A stretch of 64,000 nt of DNA, from positions 16,557,974 through 16,621,973 of the forward strand of contig ML679989.1 in NCBI GenBank assembly GCA_007922225.1. The letters are read 5' to 3'. Within the stretch, counting starts at the first letter, position 1. Each line of letters begins with the position of its first letter. The notes under the pieces were generated by a model. It was not told the DNA's origin and did not search any database. It worked only from the letters and a program-made list of their open reading frames with translations. The position numbers and the translations under genes are program-made. Source of the stretch: Emydura subglobosa. Its lineage: Eukaryota; Chordata; Testudines; Chelidae. This document shows, piece after piece, positions 9,001-18,500 of the stretch.

Positions 9001-11656
9001 GCTGCTGTTGCAGATTGGGAATTGTTCCAGTTGGCTTTAATTGCTCTTTTTGGGTTCATTTATGTTTTGAACAGTCCACAGGGACTGCAGCATGGGCTTG
9101 TCTACGTGAACCTGTGCCGAGGCCAGGCCCCACAACCCAATGCATGATGCAAACATTGCTGGGAACTTGCAGGATGGAAAGGGGCCATGGTCAGAGAGAG
9201 AAGCTAGCCCAAGGCTCCTCGCTATGCCATGCAGTGTGAGCTGTGCACATCCCTTCTTTCAACTGTTTGTTGCCTTTACAGTGGAAAACGCACCCTTACG
9301 TCTTGTAGGAAAGGGATGAAATTGGGCTCCTACACAGCAAGCTGACTGGGATGTGTCACCCACTCCTGAGTCTCAATATCCCTAGGAAATTTGAACAGCC
9401 AACCTTAATGGTAGTGAAATAGCCCATTGTTACATATTATTTGTATTATCCAAATGTCTGTAAACCCCAGTTATGGACCAGCCCCCCACTCCCCTGGTGT
9501 GTGCTAGGTGCTGTACAAACAGAGCCAAATGACTGTCCTTGCTCCGAAGAGCTTACCTGTGTCTGTGTCACTGTAGGTGAAAGGAAGCTTAGTGCTGAGT
9601 GAACCTTACCAGGCCTGTGGAGCTATCACCAACCAGGAGGAGATGCGAGGTAAAATGGCGCTGGCCCAGAGAGGCGAGTGCATGTTTGCCGCCAAAGCCA
9701 GGAACTTGCAGAAAGCAGGAGCCGTGGGCGTGATTTTCATCGGTGAGTCTCAAGCACATAGCGCACCACTCATGTCTTGTTCACAGAAGCTGGGTGGGAG
9801 TTGGAGGGGGCCGAGAGACAGTGGTGTTCTGTGGAAGCCATGGAGATGACTGGAAGCGAAGGCTCTTCCCTGCAGGGGGAGCATTTCCTTGGGTCTGAGA
9901 GCTGGGGCTTGGACCAGAAGAGTGATGAGTGTGTCTTCTGCTCCGGTGTGTTTATTGCAAAACCCACAGTGGTGTTCTGTGGAAGCCATGGAGATGACTG
10001 GAAGCGAAGGCTCTTCCCTGCAGGGGGAGCATCTCCTTGGGTCTGAGAGCTGGGGCTTGGACCAGAAGAGTGATGAGTGTGTCTTCTGCTCCGGTGTGTT
10101 TATTGCAAAACCCTTGCAGCCTAGAGAGGGGCTAGAGGGGGAAAGTGAGAGAATATCCCAATCACCTGCGCCCCGCTCCCTGCCAATAACATGTATAGCC
10201 GGAGTAAGAACTAGTGACTGAGTAAGAACTAGCTGCATACAACCGTGGGTCAGACCAAACCTGCCCTCTACACAGCAGTGCTTGGACACAGCGGGCGGAG
10301 CATGTACAAGGAGGCGAATGCTCCCAGCTCTGACCCTGAAACAGGCTCTTATTCCCTCTCTAGACAATGCTGAAGGCAGCTGCAGCGAGGAGATGGTTCT
10401 GTTCCAGATGGTGGGTGATGGAAGCACCAGTGACATTGTCATCCCCCTTGTCTTCCTCTTCCAGAAGGAGGGGCAGGTCCTTTTAGATGCACTGTCCCAG
10501 CATCGCAATGTGGACGTGCTTCTGGGGGCTAAGCCCATGCTCCCCAGTGAAGGTAAGTGATGATAAACCCAACAGCAGGGGGAGTTGAGAAATGGCTGAG
10601 ATGAGAGGAAAGTGAATTAAGAGCAGACGTGTTTTGGATCCAACTGTTTCCCCAGTTACTACAGGCAAGGGCAGTTTGCTGGATTTTGATTTGGGCTTTT
10701 GGGGGAGGGTTTTGTTAATTGGCAGCGGGACTATAGCTATGGCGAGAAGGAGGGAGTGTGGGAAGTCCAAGCTAGAAGGGCTTGGCAGTAGAACTGAGAG
10801 AGACTCATGGGTGGAAATAATGTCAACTTCACCTGTCAGGGTAAGTTGCCTTTGGAACAACTTGCCAAGGGCTGGGGTGGATTCTCCATGGCTTGAAATA
10901 CTTTTCAGGGGAGAGTGATTGTCATTGAGAGAGAGACTAGTGCAGTGGGTCTCAACCTCTTTGGGCTCAGCACCTATTTGTAAATGGCGATGGCCTGTTG
11001 CAACCGAGTCACTAGGTGGGGTGGGGGAGGGTGTTAGATCCTGCCTGGGGACGGCACCATTTTCCCCAGCTCTCTGCTGTGTACAGGGTCACGGGGCTGG
11101 TCACATGTGCACCAGCCACCCCCCTCCTCATGACAGTGGGGGGCTGGCTGGGCCAAATTTGCACCATTGGTGTCGTGACCAGCTGCATGGTGCTGCACTG
11201 CCACTCAGATTTGGCCCAACCTGGCCCCCCTCATCATGATGGAGGGGTGGCTGGACCAAACCTGTGTGATGCTGTGTCTCACGTCATAATGGTCTGAGCA
11301 GGGAGCTGAACCCAGCCAGCCCCAGGGGACTGGAGCTGCATTAGACCCCTTTGATAGATGCTGGTTTGCCAACTTTGGGACGTGACTCTCAGGTTGAGAA
11401 ACGTTGCTCTTTTTCAACCATTAGCTGTTACCCTCTAATTCTTGGGTCAAAGCTAAGATTCTGCAGAAGGACAGACTAGAGGATGATCACAATGGGTCCC
11501 TCTGGCCTTCTGATCTACCACTTGTGGGGCTTTAAAGGAATGAGAGCCCCTCGGCGCAGATTTAATACAGATAAAAGGCAGATTGGAGCTGGGTGGTTTT
11601 GAAAACCTTCACCCTTTAACTGTTCTAAAATTCTAGGAAAAACAGACCAGCTCTGA
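1..11656 (+). CDS. EDEM3: EDEM3-like ER mannosidase gene, 5'-truncated by window (11 exons)
   Basis: Eleven exons join in frame to 441 codons plus stop. The product belongs to the EDEM branch of glycosyl hydrolase family 47, which trims mannose from misfolded glycoproteins in the ER lumen to mark them for ER-associated degradation. Visible in order: the end of the GH47 barrel with [41 protein letters not shown] and the calcium-site motif TTEAHLLPL; a short variable linker; then a protease-associated (PA) domain ([36 protein letters not shown]), which among vertebrate EDEMs marks EDEM3. Conservation with EDEM3 is high in the barrel and PA domain and low in the linker. The long acidic EDEM3 tail is absent and the last exon gives KTDQL. 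I infer a diverged EDEM3 paralogue; an ortholog with a fast-evolving tail is possible. The start lies left of the window. It converges with the collagen gene. Confidence 0.85.
440..575 (-). repeat. tRNA-derived SINE copy
   Basis: Contains 'gtgacttgcctaggattac' and 'gggatttgaacccgggtctc', the reverse complement of a SINE body and tRNA-like B box. The same pattern recurs at several places in the window. Confidence 0.65.
1408..1491 (+). CDS. EDEM3: EDEM3-like exon 2, GH47 barrel
   Basis: 84 bp, 28 codons, phase 0 on both sides, acceptor TCCCCAG, donor GTGAGT. Contains [20 protein letters not shown], a strongly conserved EDEM3 barrel helix. Confidence 0.92.
2768..2992. mobile_element. MITE-like DNA transposon remnant
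   Basis: Starts 'ggcttgtctacatgg' and ends 'catgtagacttgccctta'; the ends are imperfect inverted repeats. Same terminal motif as elements near 4200 and 62200. No coding capacity. Confidence 0.55.
3053..3136 (+). CDS. EDEM3: EDEM3-like exon 3, GH47 barrel
   Basis: 84 bp, 28 codons starting [12 protein letters not shown] and including [16 protein letters not shown], the GH47 'RPE..ES.Y.LY' motif that lines the active site. Acceptor ATAAAG, donor GTTAGT. Confidence 0.93.
3550..3674 (+). CDS. EDEM3: EDEM3-like exon 4, GH47 barrel
   Basis: 125 bp, phase 0 in, phase 2 out. Encodes [20 protein letters not shown] and [16 protein letters not shown], the EDEM 'Y..VG......L....R..CG.A...DV.TG..ED' stretch. 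Donor GTGAAC. The split Arg codon is completed in the next exon. Confidence 0.93.
4199..4390. mobile_element. MITE-like element with internal hairpin
   Basis: Starts 'ttagggctagtctacac'. Inside, 4315-4336 and 4357-4378 form a 22-nt inverted repeat with two mismatches and a 20-nt loop. No coding capacity. Confidence 0.5.
5346..5511 (+). CDS. EDEM3: EDEM3-like exon 5, end of GH47 barrel
   Basis: 166 bp. Encodes [17 protein letters not shown] and [15 protein letters not shown]. The TTEAH segment carries the Thr that binds calcium in GH47 enzymes. It ends in a Cys- and N-glycan-containing segment, DPCPRNMT, that does not match EDEM3. Acceptor CCTGCAG, donor GTACGT. Confidence 0.95.
5930..6085 (-). 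repeat. tRNA-derived SINE copy
   Basis: Contains 'gtgacttgcccaaggttacc' and 'gggaatagaacccaggttcc', the same family as 440-575, in minus orientation. Confidence 0.65.
6585..6732 (-). repeat. tRNA-derived SINE copy, diverged
   Basis: Shows the degenerate pattern 'ggcaactgaacccacatttg' and 'gtgtcttaaccacaagccc', typical of the reversed SINE head. Confidence 0.5.
7085..7239 (+). CDS. EDEM3: EDEM3-like exon 6, inter-domain linker
   Basis: 155 bp, phase 0 in, phase 2 out. Starts [20 protein letters not shown] and contains [20 protein letters not shown], aligning with the EDEM3 'TCPNTQILFPNDP' region. A second cysteine that I recall in human EDEM3 shortly after it (in 'KSCPRG') is absent; the segment reads [12 protein letters not shown]. 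Confidence 0.85.
7270..7580 (-). mobile_element. CR1 LINE 3'-end fragment
   Basis: Starts 'gattcatagcttccaaggcc' and continues with the CR1 3' untranslated pattern ('tctagtctgacctgcataac', 'gatggagaatccaccatgcc'). Inverted relative to the EDEM3-like gene, inside intron 6. Confidence 0.7.
7660..7780 (+). CDS. EDEM3: EDEM3-like exon 7, linker
   Basis: 121 bp. Completes a split Ser codon, then [20 protein letters not shown] and [20 protein letters not shown], matching the EDEM3 'R.F...NPEHLEILKKMGVSLI.LKDGRVQL' segment. Acceptor CCTTCAG, donor GTGAGC. Confidence 0.88.
8450..8638 (+). CDS. EDEM3: EDEM3-like exon 8, start of PA domain
   Basis: 189 bp, 63 codons, phase 0. Contains [13 protein letters not shown], then [20 protein letters not shown] and QFGMDLTK, the opening of the EDEM3 protease-associated domain. 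The acceptor could be used 3 nt later (8453), dropping one Gln. Donor GTGGGT. Confidence 0.9.
9435..9560 (-). repeat. interspersed repeat tail
   Basis: Reverse-oriented copy of the 'tgtacagcgcctagcacaat' type repeat that also appears at 19440-19600, 27240-27320 and 57760-57850. Confidence 0.45.
9577..9742 (+). CDS. EDEM3: EDEM3-like exon 9, PA domain
   Basis: 166 bp, phase 0 in, phase 1 out. Contains [12 protein letters not shown], then [19 protein letters not shown] and [12 protein letters not shown], the PA-domain core 'G.IAL..RG.C.F..K....Q.AGA.G.I'. Donor GTGAGT. The next intron holds the 148-bp tandem duplication. Confidence 0.93.
9818..10113 (+). repeat. 148-bp tandem duplication (two copies)
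   Basis: Copy 1 spans about 9818-9965 and copy 2 about 9966-10113, period 148 bp. I see one clear mismatch ('gcatttcc' versus 'gcatctcc'). It lies in the intron between EDEM3-like exons 9 and 10. The duplication creates long spurious ORFs on both strands. Confidence 0.9.
10364..10552 (+). CDS. EDEM3: EDEM3-like exon 10, end of PA domain
   Basis: 189 bp, phase 1 in and out. Completes Asp, then [40 protein letters not shown] and [14 protein letters not shown], matching the 'LFQMAGDG....IPMLFLF.KEG..ILDA' end of the EDEM3 PA domain. Acceptor CTCTAG, donor GTAAGT. Confidence 0.93.
10941..11408. mobile_element. hAT-like non-autonomous transposon
   Basis: Starts 'cagtgggtctcaacctc' and ends 'caggttgagaaacgttg', inverted ends of the common hAT type 'CAGTGGTTCTCAACCT'. 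The interior has repeated 'cccctc..catgac' units. It occupies most of the intron before the last EDEM3-like exon. I could not confirm an 8-bp target duplication. Confidence 0.6.
11440..11522 (+). mobile_element. CR1 3' terminal fragment
   Basis: 'tagaggatgatcacaatggg' followed by 'tccctctggccttctgatct' matches the 3' end of turtle CR1 copies, in plus orientation. Confidence 0.5.
11637..11656 (+). CDS. EDEM3: EDEM3-like last coding exon, C-terminus KTDQL
   Basis: A good acceptor (AAAATTCTAG) at 11636 continues exon 10 in phase and gives G-K-T-D-Q-L, then TGA at 11654-11656. The ending is close to but not a canonical KDEL/HDEL retrieval signal. I chose this exon because it is the first in-phase acceptor after exon 10 and it leaves an ER-retention-like terminus. 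Readthrough at 10553 or another 3' exon cannot be excluded. Confidence 0.5.
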
Positions 11657-14600
11657 TCCACGAGGCAGCTGTGGAGACCAGTTCCTGGAGGGTGAGAAGT
11701 GCTCCAGCCCAAGTTGAGCCTGCTTCTCCTGCTATCCACGAGGCTAGTGGCCAGCCAGCAGCTAGAAGGCAGGTGCCCTGACCTCTCATGGAAGCTGCTC
11801 TCAGAGCCTGGAGCAAGCAGAAGCGCTGCGCTCCTCCCACTTACTTCAGTGCACGGAGTCGCTGGTTTTGGCCAGTGGGTTTCCACCCTGCAACCCCTCA
11901 GGACCTTTCATGTTGGAGGAGGGGAAAAGTGGCATTTAGCTGTGAGCCAGAGGGCAAGTGCGTCATGACAGTAGCATCTCTACCACTTGTGCCAAGCTGG
12001 GGCAGGTGCTGATGCCAAGGGCCAGTGGATGGGAGTCATGGACCATGGGTGTTTTGAAATAGAAAGATGTTGCCAATGGTTGGTTTGTTAAAGTGCAAGT
12101 TAAGGGGTTTGTGAGGTGAGGATCAGCTGTAGCAAAGAGCAAGGGCCTCACCTGCTGTACCAAAGAAGCCAAGACTAACCCAGCTGCAACTTTCACGGTC
12201 TGTGTTACTTGAATGCAACAGGCTACACGCTGCAGTCTCTATGGTACTTTGAAAAGGTAAAGGTAGGAAATCTGCAGTTAGAAAGCTCACTGGCCTCTGC
12301 AACAAGCAGCAGAGGCTCTCTAGTGCTTGTCTACACTTCTTATAGTCCCTTCACCAGTAGGAATTAAATTGCCTGCCTGGTTCTTAAAAGCCTACTCTAA
12401 ATTTTACAAGCCTTTAAAACTCGATTTGGTTGAATCAGGCAGTGTAGTACAATTCAGTCAGCTAGAACAAGCAAGTATTCAGGTACTAATAGGGCCCTTG
12501 AAAGACCTAAGCTACAACTAACTGGTGGAAATTAGGCTGCTCATTATTTACTCTCACAAAGGGAGACCCTTGATTTAGAATGCAAAATAGGCTTGGCAAA
12601 CTGCTCAGACTGCCCTGTGGTGCCGGTCTAGCTAGCAGTAGGGGGTAGGGAGAGAGTGTGCATCAAACTTGCCCCAGAAGTCCTGAAGGAAAAAATGATC
12701 TAGGAGGAAGCAATTCCTGCACTGCCATTGAAGTGCTATGACTTATACAGTGATTAAAAATGCATGTAGCTGTACAAAGGGGCACCATAGCTTTCTCCTC
12801 CTGGGAAGGATAATTCCATTTTATATTGTAGTTCAAAGATTTTTTTTCTAAATCTTTGTGTTGTAGGTGCTGCTTGTGCCTCTGAAATCTGCACTTTACT
12901 ACTTTCAGTTGTTAGGGGGAGTTAGATTTGGGCCCTGTGATGCCAGGAGTGCAGTGGAGAAGTTACCTTGCAAAGTAACTGACTTCAGCTGCCAGCTGGT
13001 TTCAGTAAATTAAATATTCCACTCCTAGGCCCTTTTAATACAATGTGTTGTCTTTTGCACAAACCCTAAACTAAAAGCAGCTGGCAAGGGCTCCAGGCTT
13101 ACTAGGACTCTCCTGCCTGACAAACACCTTCATGGGAACTTGCTGGAAGGAGGGTTTATTGTGGCTGGTAACAACAAAGGGAAACTGCTGAGGCTAATTG
13201 GATTACTAGCTCAGTCCTTGCCCTTCTTCCCCCTTGCAAAGGAAGGGCGTGTACTGCTTTGTGAAATCAGATCACTTCACTGTGTACCAGATGGAGCAGG
13301 TGTTTGAAGTTCTCATGGCAGAACAAGAAGTCAAACAGCAAGGGTTAGGACAAATCTTTTGTATTGCATACGTATGACTGGTGCTAGTTTTATAAAATGC
13401 ATCACATCTTTATACAAAATGACCAGCATCTCTTAGCTAGAGGGTAGGCTATAATTATACAAATAACAGGCTGGGAAAAGCAGTGAACCTTGTGGTCAGC
13501 AATGCAGTTGGTACATCCATTACCAGCAACAGATGTCACACTTAACCACAAACCAAGGCTGCACTTGAGTTGTTGAAGCAGAATGTAACTGAGTACATGA
13601 TTCTGTCTCACTCCCTAGAACAGCTTTAGCATCCCCCTCTGTGTGGTACCTCCCCCTAGACAATGAAGGTGAGGCCCCTCAACAACAATCCTTACTGCAG
13701 TGAAGCTGCACTGATCTCAAACAAGCATCCCTCAAGAGACTGTAGCGAAGAGTACACATCTCCCCCTCAGTCCACTAATAGTGGTGGGCAGGGGGGCACA
13801 GCTAGAGTTCAGTGCTTGGTTTTAGTTTAATTCCTGCAATATGAGATTTCACTCACAGGGGCTGCGTAAGAGCACAACAAGCCTCTCCCTAAGCTAGCCA
13901 GCTGTACAGAAGTGATTTGACTGACTGTAGGAGGTAGTACAACCTCAACCAATATTTGCAACCTGCTTATGGAGGGAATTAGACTCCAGGAATGGTGCTT
14001 AATTGTAAAACCACTACAGCTGCTAATCCAGCACAGCACAGCCCAAGCAAGGGCACCATCTCAAGGTTGGCACACCTGCTAGGGAAAAAAAATGCCCATG
14101 TACAACAAAGTTTTAAATAGTCTGTTTTGATTCTCTGTAGCACCTCCTGAAGTGTTATTTAAGTGCACAGAATATAATTAGACACCTCTTGCCCTGTCTC
14201 CCATAGTGAAACTAGGCCTTAATCAACCAACAGCACAAGGAAAGGAAGGGCTCCTCGTTGCTAGGGGAGAGGAGACTCCTGCCACAAATTTTATCCCTTT
14301 TCTCTCCACTAACTACCACTGAAAAAATTGGCAGCAATTGTTGATTAGTATAATGATTTAAGGCAGGAGCTGCTATTAACTATGGCCCTCCATTCTACTG
14401 CTCTTGATAAAGTTCAGGTGTGGATGGCAATCTTTGTCACTCCATCTTTCACCATTGCTAATACAGACACTGCTGGGTTCCTAAGTGATGAGGCTGCATG
14501 AATAGGCTAGTGGGAGCACAGTACACAAACTACTTTACTGTGTGTATGAAAAGCTGCAGCCTAGTTTAAAAAAAAAGGGGGGAGAAGAGGGCCAATAAGA

Positions 14601-15368
14601 AATACCAACTGCCTCCTCACTACTGAAGTGTGATGCAAGTAGTCACTTTTGGCTTGGTCCTTTAAGACCAAAGTGCAATTGCGGAACCCCCTCAGGCTAG
14701 GCTGCAGTTAGAGCTGGGAAGGAAAGAGGTTTCCCATTCTGCAGAAATTTTTCCAATGTCAAACTATTTCCCCCCCGTGGGAATCAGGCTCAAGTCAACT
14801 TTGTGACAATTTTCACAAATTGAAAATCCAAACAGAAAATTTCAGAGTGGGTCACCTAGACAGTAGTTTCAGAAGAGAGAACCAGAATTTGAGTCAACTC
14901 TTGTCTCAACTTACCGTGTCTCGCAACAAGGTCCAGTTATGATGAATTATTTTCTGATGAAAAATATTTTGTGCCAGTTGCTTGATTGACCAACACGATC
15001 TCCACTACCACCACTAGCCTTTCTACTTGCCTGTGCTAAGCCAGCCGCTGCACCCCCACACTGCTGCAGCAGAGAAAGGGACGCAGGGCCTTGTGCAATT
15101 GAATGAGGTGAAGAAAAATTGGTTGAGCTGAAAACTTGGCTCTTCTTTTGAGCAGATCCCAATGGATGTAGTTGAATGACAATTTTTCCATTAATGATTA
15201 AATTAGCACCTTTTATATATATGTTTATAGCGAAATTACTTTTGTAAACAATGTTCTCCTTCAGAAGGACGTGTAGTCCATAGCATAATGCAGCTATAAA
15301 CACGTATCCTATAAATAGAAATGGTAGCTTTCAAAAGCTAGCTAGAAGTGCAGTAAGCAGAAGGATTT
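11657..15368. other. intergenic region between converging genes
   Basis: Holds the 3' UTR of the EDEM3-like gene (no clear AATAAA seen; ATTAAA occurs near 12753 and 13012), moderately AT-rich unique-looking DNA, the exon-like ORF at 13242-13377, and an open minus-strand stretch at 14947-15303 that resembles no protein I know. Confidence 0.5.
13242..13377 (+). CDS. exon-like ORF of unknown origin
   Basis: After a pyrimidine-rich acceptor (CTTCCCCCTTGCAAAG) one frame reads KGVYCFVKSDHFTVYQMEQV, FEVLMAEQEVKQQG and on to TGA at 13375-13377. The composition looks protein-like, but I recognise no family. It does not join in phase to EDEM3-like exon 10, and the frame has no ATG before the Met in YQMEQV. 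It could be a terminal exon of another transcript, a retrocopy remnant or chance. Confidence 0.2.
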
Positions 15369-15374
15369 TTTATT
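15369..15374 (-). promoter_or_regulatory. candidate polyadenylation signal AATAAA for the collagen gene
   Basis: AATAAA on the minus strand about 60 nt after the stop codon, which would give a very short 3' UTR. More distal signals could also be used. Confidence 0.4.
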
Positions 15375-15432
15375 TCCTTTCTCCTCTGCAGTCATTATTC
15401 CCCAAAAGGAAAGCGGGTTTTTGGGTGTGGTT

Positions 15433-15582
15433 TCAGCTGAAGCAAACTGGGCCGATGGTGAATCCAAACTGGTGTGAGGCATCTCCGTTGTGAAACACGG
15501 CCAGGTCTCGCAGGGGCAAGAGTGCCAGCTCCTCTGTGGAAAACTGGAATATGGTGTCTGTGGTCGAAGACTCATTGTCCAG
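15433..15582 (-). CDS. COL5A3: collagen last exon, C-propeptide end
   Basis: 150 bp, 49 codons plus TGA at 15435-15433. Begins [20 protein letters not shown], contains [20 protein letters not shown] and ends FTIGPVCFS, the fibrillar-collagen terminus with the last conserved Cys. Size matches the last exon of fibrillar collagens (about 147 bp). Acceptor TGTTACAG. Confidence 0.95.
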   Translation of the reverse strand: MDNESSTTDTIFQFSTEELALLPLRDLAVFHNGDASHQFGFTIGPVCFS

Positions 15583-18500
15583 CTGTAACACACAAAGCAA
15601 TGCAGCTGCACTGTTAGCACCCTGAAAAGGAAGGTGGCACCTGATTTGCTCGACACATTAGCATGTGTCTACTGAACGGGAATTGCTTGATTTATTTTGT
15701 CGGGGGGGAGTGGGAGGGTGAGAAGCCTCCATCCTGAATGTGCGCCACACAGCTATGGGTAACGGGTAACCGTGCTTTTGGCCAGGTCTCTTGTCATTGG
15801 TACCTATTGCTCTCCTAGCGGCTTCATTTGAGACCAGCACGAAGCCCCTCTCCCTGCAGCCGGAAAGCCAAGGTTCAATCTTTCAGAAAGGTCTGGCACA
15901 GCTGCTGGGCCTGCCAGACGGGGGTGCCCCCAGAAAGGCCTTTGTCCCACTTTTCTCACCCTAATTGCTTCTTCCACCAGGGGAAAAAAATTAAAAAGGA
16001 AGGCAACACTAGCTCCATGGGCACTGTCTGAAACGAACCGGGGGGTGTCAGGATTGAGACGCAGAAGGCTGCCTGCCTGCCTGCCCGAACCAACACACAC
16101 CCCATGGTATCTCTGCTGCTAAGATCACACCGCCGGCACAACTCCCTCCACTTACCATGCAGCCCTGCAGGGTGGCCAAGTAGCTCCGCTCCCTGGAGTC
16201 TGCTAGGAATTTCACATCTTTCCCTGGCCGCAGCTCTCCTGCGTTGGAGTCAGGCCGGCAGGAGTACGACACCTGCTGGGTGGCGAGGCTGCTGTGCAGC
16301 TTCAGGAAGCGGAGCTGCACGGTGCTGGCACCCTGGTATTCCAGCTGTAGTGACAAGAGGATTAATGGTGAGAGAGACCTACCGCAGCCACCAAGAATGC
16401 TTAGCCCACAGGAAAGCCCCAGCGCCTAGCATGATGGAGAGGGTGTCAGCATTCGCAGCAGAAGGGATTCTGGCTGTTCCAAAGACCAGACTTAACCCAC
16501 CCTGAAATTATCAGCTGGTGGGAAGATGTCTTAGGGCCCCTAATGCCATTTGCCCCCCCATGGCTGTAGGGCAGCTTGGCTTTCACTTTGTAGGGTGCAT
16601 CATCCAGCGAGGCAACAAGTGTACTGCTGTGCTGCTCATTCTGCGTGGTCACTCACCCTCCCTGTTACAGGAATTGGGGAGGGTGAGTGGCATGAGAGAA
16701 GCTTTCATAGGATTCCTAAAGTGCAAGGCCAGAAGGGACCTTTGTGCTCACCCCCTTGGACCTTAAGTATAACACAGGCCCTAGGATTTCCCTGGATTCA
16801 TTCCTGTTTCAAGTAGCACTTGAGTCAAGCATGACCAGAATCTCTGTTAGTATCCACCCACCCAGCTGCTCTTTCGGCCTGTGCCAAGAAAGAACAGCAG
16901 GTCCTGCTTCCTATATTGAAATGTCCCTGTGTACAGGGCTCTGATCGCTCCTGGAGCTGAGCCCAGTCCTCACAGCCATGACAGGTCAATGAGCTAACAT
17001 GGGCACGGTCCCTGATACTCAAGTGCAGAACGAGAACTGACCAGGAAGCCCCCCGGCAGGGAGCTGAACCACTCAAAGGTGTCCATGGAGGTGTAGGCTC
17101 TCAGCCAGGCTTTGATCGGCACCTGGGGGTAACAATGGGGCCACAGTTAGACACTCCGGGAGCGGGTGATGAGACGCCAGCATGGCTTGGCTTTCAGGTC
17201 TCACCTGCAGCTCTGTGTTGGAGGTTAAACAGCTGGACGTCCTGGCACCAAAAAACAACCCTGACCATTAACTGCAGCCTGGCTTTGGCTCCAGAGAAGG
17301 CCTCTCAGCAGAGCAATGTGCTGTGCCTGCATGGGTGTAGCAACGATTGCGTTGTATAAAGGCTCCACTGCTTCCCACCCTCTGCTCCCTCCCGCGCCCA
17401 CGGGGGGAGGGAAGGAAGTGTCACAAGGGGATCAAGAAGTATAAGGCTTCACACTTAGCAGGCAGCAGTCGTTTTAAAAGCCTGCCCCTAAGCACTCCTC
17501 TGTTTAGCATCCTGGGCAGTCTCAGGTGCCATTTGAGGCTTTGTCAGCACAAACCAGGCACTATAAAAGCCAAACCACACACTAAGCAAGTTGTGTGTGG
17601 TGGTTTGTTGGTGCTAAGGCTTTGGGCTACACACCTCTCACCTGGCCAGCCCACAATGTGCCCAATCAGTCACGCCCGCCCCAATTCCTGGATCCCATTT
17701 CCTGCCCCCATCATGTCCCAGACCTTGGCTGCACCGGCACGGCTCTGCTGCAGTCAGAGGCATTGCAGAGAAGCAGATTGTGTGTTTTGTGCTGCAAACT
17801 CTCTGCCATACCTGGTTGCGCACTGGAGGGATACAGGTCTCTCCCCCGGCCGTGAAGTTGCAGAACGCCAGCAGCGAGTCCTGTGGACTGCCTTGATTAG
17901 GGTCTATATAATAAGAACCTGGAAGGGGGCAGAGCAAGTAGCAAGTCACCAGAGCTGCTCATGTTAGAGGCGGCTGCATTAGCTTTCATTTCCAAACTCG
18001 CTCTTTGGCTTTTATAAAGGGCAGCACCTGTTACTACCGTGTCTGAGATGGCGCAAAAATCCTACCCTGCTGCCTTCCCCATGCCAGCCCCTAAAACACG
18101 TAGGGCTCAGTTTGCGATACATTATGCTGACTTCCCAGTCACGTCATACTCCAGCTGGGCCCCCTGAGCCAGCCCATCACCGGCCATTCCTAACAGCGGG
18201 CTAAAACAGATAGTGGACGAATAAACACCCGCCAACCTGCTCTGTGCGTGCACACTCAGGAGCCAGAAATACCTTCCACTCGGCTTTTATTTAGTTCAAT
18301 CCCCAGTGAGTCCGCCAAGATGGTACAGGGGAACTCCTCCTGGATTTGCACAGCTGTGGACCTCAGCCCCTCGAGATGGGCTTCCTTTGTCCAGAGGAAG
18401 CATGTAAGCCCTTGGTGAGTGTGTCCCTCATGCAAACGGTACGAGTGTGTTTAGCAGCTCAGACCTTTACCTTTGGAGGGCCCCCGGTCAATTCCCAGGG

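Larger units (their letters stand above)
3137..9576. other. EDEM3-like introns 3-8
   Basis: 3137-3549: nothing seen. 3675-5345: MITE with hairpin (4199-4390). 5512-7084: two SINE copies. 7240-7659: CR1 3' fragment. 7781-8449: nothing seen. 8639-9576: a SINE-tail-like repeat at about 9435-9560. None shows another in-frame exon. Confidence 0.55.

Noticed and set aside
9750..10538. 262-codon open frame on the minus strand
   Set aside because: It spans the 148-bp tandem duplication and runs antisense to a solid EDEM3-like exon; the repeated residues come from the duplication.
14947..15303. 118-codon minus-strand open frame below the collagen stop
   Set aside because: Not in the collagen frame, no known domain, and no splice link to the last exon; most likely chance or an old repeat.
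17347..17967. 206-codon plus-strand open frame
   Set aside because: It overlaps the minus-strand collagen exon at 17812-17918, which has clear COLFI homology. The plus frame has no family features.
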